Of a DNA stretch of 64,000 nt, positions 63,592 to 64,000 are shown piece after piece. This stretch comes from Campylobacter hominis ATCC BAA-381. Its GTDB lineage: Bacteria > Campylobacterota > Campylobacteria > Campylobacterales > Campylobacteraceae. How positions within the stretch are numbered: the stretch's first letter is position 1; each line of letters begins with the position of its first letter. The position numbers and the translations under genes are program-made. The stretch covers positions 1,148,663 through 1,212,662 of the forward strand of contig NC_009714.1 of assembly GCF_000017585.1 (NCBI RefSeq), in the 5' to 3' direction. The notes under the pieces were generated by a model. The model worked only from the letters and a program-made list of their open reading frames with translations. It searched no databases and was not told where the DNA came from.

Positions 63592-64000
63592 ATGAAAAAA
63601 ATTTTAATCTTAATAATATTTTTAACCAATTTCTGTTTTGGCGTAAGCCTTATGAATTACGAGTTTTTTGACAATGAAAATAGCGTAGATATCGTACTTT
63701 CGTTTGATTCGGCTTATACTCCGGATATTTACAAGAAAATAGATAGTGAAAGCCAAATCATCACTCTTAAAAATGTAAAAAGCGATGAAAAATTCACAAA
63801 CCAACTAAACTCTAAAATTATAAGCGAATTCGGCATTATACCAAGTGGCGGCGAAACACAAATCGTATTTAATAAAGGTAAAGATTTAAACATTGAGGCA
63901 CTTAGTCAAAATGATAAATTATCACTTATTTTACGTATAAAAAACCCGAATTTCAAACAACTGGCAGTTCAAAACGACGAAAACAACATAAATCCTGATG
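63592..64000 (+). CDS. periplasmic protein, N-terminal part (cut by the window end)
   Basis: The ATG at 63592 is two bases after the trpA stop; the frame is open to the end, 136 codons. Signal peptide MKKILILIIFLTNFCFG, then strand-rich sequence with a MNYEFFDNENSVDIVLSFD start and a KLSLILRIKNPNF strand, similar to AMIN-like beta domains. In C. jejuni the gene after trpA (Cj0350, before fliN) is a putative periplasmic protein of unknown function, which fits. No catalytic motif visible in the available part. Confidence 0.7.
   Translation, partial: MKKILILIIFLTNFCFGVSLMNYEFFDNENSVDIVLSFDSAYTPDIYKKIDSESQIITLKNVKSDEKFTNQLNSKIISEFGIIPSGGETQIVFNKGKDLNIEALSQNDKLSLILRIKNPNFKQLAVQNDENNINPD

Noticed and set aside
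1-64000. CRISPR array, prophage or insertion sequence
   Set aside because: No evenly spaced direct repeats with spacers, no integrase, transposase or phage structural genes, and no terminal inverted repeats were found.
1-64000. Phase-variable homopolymeric G/C tracts
   Set aside because: I found no G or C run of eight or more; the longest noticed was five.

Overview
The window is one AT-rich bacterial chromosome segment. Gene content and local gene order fit the genus Campylobacter (Campylobacterota). Several blocks match the order I remember from C. jejuni: nth / peb4-fba-MotA-like-OmpA-like; petABC; valS followed by metNI; the acidic-protein gene-gmk-tatA-argS; hemE followed by a radical SAM gene; fldA with two small genes; trpF-trpB-trpA followed by a periplasmic-protein gene. 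Other blocks are rearranged and many intergenic gaps are long, very AT-rich and gene-poor. I infer a low-GC, non-jejuni Campylobacter (C. hominis or C. ureolyticus-like species would fit), but the species cannot be fixed from this window.

Layout. 1-2.4 kb: end of an amidohydrolase, SppA, a lipoprotein and a ComF-type phosphoribosyltransferase (+). 2.9-9.1 kb: a tight minus-strand operon peb4-fba-MotA-like-OmpA-like-PLP deaminase-hisD ending in a strong hairpin. 9.2-11 kb: nth, a PAS energy-taxis-type protein and a small hypothetical. 11.2-18.4 kb: the pbpC plus alpha-2-macroglobulin pair, with an intact thioester motif. 18.5-26.3 kb: valS, then an accessory insert (DpnII-family restriction enzyme, DpnA-like methyltransferase, DUF486 membrane protein, two tandemly duplicated Sel1/Hcp-like secreted proteins), then metN-metI without metQ. 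26.9-30.2 kb: cytochrome c553 and the cytochrome bc1 genes. 30.5-33.4 kb: one tRNA (CAU), a dicarboxylate/amino-acid symporter, and decayed-looking sequence. 33.8-38.4 kb: asd, gyrA and an amino-acid-binding protein. 38.6-43.3 kb: purU-trmL-nuclease-glyS operon (minus). 43.4-49.9 kb: acidic protein, gmk, two tatA copies, argS, dnaX, prs. 50.4-52.2 kb: recO with a broken partial copy of itself downstream, and a TauE-type exporter. 52.6-56.8 kb: leuD-leuB-hypothetical-CiaD-like-cca, and a LysE exporter. 56.9-61 kb: DUF4405 protein, hemE, radical SAM, fldA cluster. 61-64 kb: trpF, trpB, trpA and the start of a periplasmic protein gene.

Most of the window is housekeeping: translation (valS, argS, glyS, cca, trmL), replication (gyrA, dnaX, prs), amino-acid synthesis (hisD, leuBD, trpFBA, asd) and the bc1 respiratory branch. 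The most unusual parts are (i) the restriction-modification insert, where the second Sel1 gene arose by tandem duplication that carried the tail of the DUF486 gene and the promoter with it, leaving a third tail fragment as a scar; (ii) two adjacent near-identical tatA genes; (iii) a degenerate partial copy of recO; (iv) a conserved MotA/OmpA-type motor pair in the aldolase operon; (v) several genes whose -10 box lies directly against the start codon, suggesting leaderless mRNAs, and one (trpF) whose promoter position argues for a later start. I see no prophage, insertion sequence or CRISPR array.
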